Below, piece after piece: positions 5,155 through 5,890 of a stretch of DNA of 5,890 nt. This DNA is from Pelomonas sp052436255. GTDB taxonomy: Bacteria > Pseudomonadota > Gammaproteobacteria > Burkholderiales > Burkholderiaceae_C. How positions within the stretch are numbered: position 1 is the first letter of the stretch; every line of letters begins with the position of its first letter. The translations under genes were made by a program, and so were the position numbers. Where the stretch lies: the NCBI GenBank assembly GCA_052436255.1, contig JBQVNP010000215.1, positions 1 to 5,890 of the forward strand, written 5' to 3'. The notes under the pieces were generated by a model. That model did not search any database and was not told where the DNA came from. It saw only the letters and a list, made by a program, of their open reading frames with translations.

Positions 5155-5460
5155 ATGGACACCACCACCCATCACGACATGCCCGCGCTGTTCGCCCAGC
5201 TCGGCCTGCCCAACTCGCCGGCCGACATCAAGCGCTTCATCCGCCTGCACCGGCCGCTGCCGCAGACGCTCAACCTGTCCGAGGCGCCGTTCTGGAGCGC
5301 GGGCCAGGTGGCCTTCCTGCGCGAGCAATGGCTCCAGGACGACGGCGATTGGTGTGTGCAGATCGATCAGCTGAATGCCGCGCTGCGTGAGCACCCGGAC
5401 CCGGGCGAGCTCGAGCAGGTGGATTGCACGCTGAACCCGGATCACCCCGCCTGCCCATGA
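5155..5460 (+). CDS. DUF2789 family protein
   Basis: This small protein of 101 residues matches DUF2789, a proteobacterial family of unknown function. Recognisable blocks are the opening MDTTTH, LFAQLGLPNSPADI, FIRLHRPLP (residues 28-36), a motif APFWSAGQVAFLREQWLQDD and the following DWCVQIDQLNAALR. The family core ends near residue 80; the remaining tail (EHPDPGELEQVDCTLNPDHP and onward) is acidic, contains two of the protein's cysteines and looks disordered. There is no signal peptide or membrane segment, so it should be a soluble cytosolic protein. The stop overlaps the next start in an ATGA arrangement, so it is almost certainly co-translated with the esterase gene. I cannot assign a biochemical function. 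Confidence 0.88.
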   Translation: MDTTTHHDMPALFAQLGLPNSPADIKRFIRLHRPLPQTLNLSEAPFWSAGQVAFLREQWLQDDGDWCVQIDQLNAALREHPDPGELEQVDCTLNPDHPACP

Positions 5461-5890
5461 AGCATGCCTCCTGGGCAACGCTGCTGAATCGCAACGCCAG
5501 CCTGCTGCAGCGGGCGGTGAAGCCATTGCGCGAGCGGCACCGGCCGCCTGCCAGCAGCGCGAGCGCCGGCAGTTGGCTGATGGGCCTCGTGATGGCGGCG
5601 GACGGGCCGCGCCGCTACTACCTGTTCCGCCCTGCGGGCGTGCGCTTCGGCGAGCGGCTGCCGCTGCTGGTCATGCTGCATGGCTGCCACCAGGACGCCA
5701 AGAGTTTTGCGGACAGCACGCGCATGAACAGCGTCGCCGTGCGCGAGCGCTTCCTCGTGCTCTATCCGGAGCAGCCGCGGCTGAGCAACGCCCAGGGCTG
5801 CTGGAACTGGTTCGATACGCGGTCGGGCCGCGCCTTCGGCGAGGCCGCCTGGATCATGAAGGCGGTTGACCAGGTCTGCGTGCTTTACGC
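5457..5890 (+). CDS. PHB-depolymerase/LpqC-type esterase (3' end outside the window)
   Basis: The frame opens at the ATG overlapping the DUF2789 stop (ATGA) and stays open to the right edge, giving 144 codons of an incomplete gene. From about residue 54 it matches the N-terminal half of the Esterase_phd family of alpha/beta hydrolases: RRYYLFRPAG, LPLLVMLHGCHQDAKSFADS with the oxyanion-hole HGC at 75-77, LVLYPEQ, the hallmark GCWNWF (114-119) and GEAAWIMKAVDQV. The nucleophile elbow GxSxG, and the catalytic Asp and His, would lie beyond the window. Family members hydrolyse polyhydroxyalkanoate chains, short esters or feruloyl groups; the substrate cannot be told from this part. The first 40 residues (MKHASWATLLNRNASLLQRA and a basic stretch) are not a clear signal peptide, which favours an intracellular enzyme. 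There is no distinct Shine-Dalgarno; translational coupling to the upstream gene is likely. Confidence 0.88.
   Translation, partial: MKHASWATLLNRNASLLQRAVKPLRERHRPPASSASAGSWLMGLVMAADGPRRYYLFRPAGVRFGERLPLLVMLHGCHQDAKSFADSTRMNSVAVRERFLVLYPEQPRLSNAQGCWNWFDTRSGRAFGEAAWIMKAVDQVCVLY

Overview
The window is about 5.9 kb of very GC-rich DNA (roughly 70% by eye), tightly packed with chromosomal-type genes. The protein families point to a betaproteobacterium, most likely Burkholderiales: a long EpsC-type serine acetyltransferase, DUF899, DUF2789 and a PHB-depolymerase-type esterase. That assignment is an inference from composition and gene content, because there is no rRNA or other marker gene. I see no tRNA, rRNA, CRISPR array, insertion sequence, phage gene or attachment site. 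No gene-free stretch exceeds 300 bases.

Layout, left to right. (1) The 3' part of a regulator gene with two predicted winged-helix regions; it runs off the left edge. (2) A small cytosolic beta-propeller protein with five visible repeats, 35 nt downstream. (3) An 86-nt gap with a short GC hairpin, then a run of three plus-strand genes: a DUF899 thioredoxin-like protein with a CxxC motif, a small polytopic membrane protein of unknown function that starts one base after the DUF899 stop, and a serine O-acetyltransferase that overlaps the membrane-protein gene by 53 nt. (4) A convergent MscS-family mechanosensitive channel on the minus strand, with only 9 nt between the two stop codons. A perfect 22-bp palindrome lies in the last codons of the channel gene. 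(5) A 190-nt divergent intergenic region with a 9-bp inverted repeat and three evenly spaced GCTGACA heptamers. (6) A plus-strand pair: a DUF2789 protein and, overlapping it by ATGA, the 5' part of a PHB-depolymerase/LpqC-type esterase that runs off the right edge.

How the genes may work together. Serine O-acetyltransferase makes O-acetylserine for cysteine synthesis. Its linkage to a CxxC thioredoxin-fold protein and a His-containing membrane protein could mean a thiol- or sulfur-related operon, but this is inference from position only. The DUF2789/esterase pair is probably co-translated. The regulator may control itself and the propeller gene. I do not see strong evidence for a wholly new system. 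The most unusual items are the patterned divergent intergenic region, the apparently shortened membrane protein spliced into the start of the acetyltransferase gene, with a possible leaderless start there, and the palindrome at the convergent gene ends.
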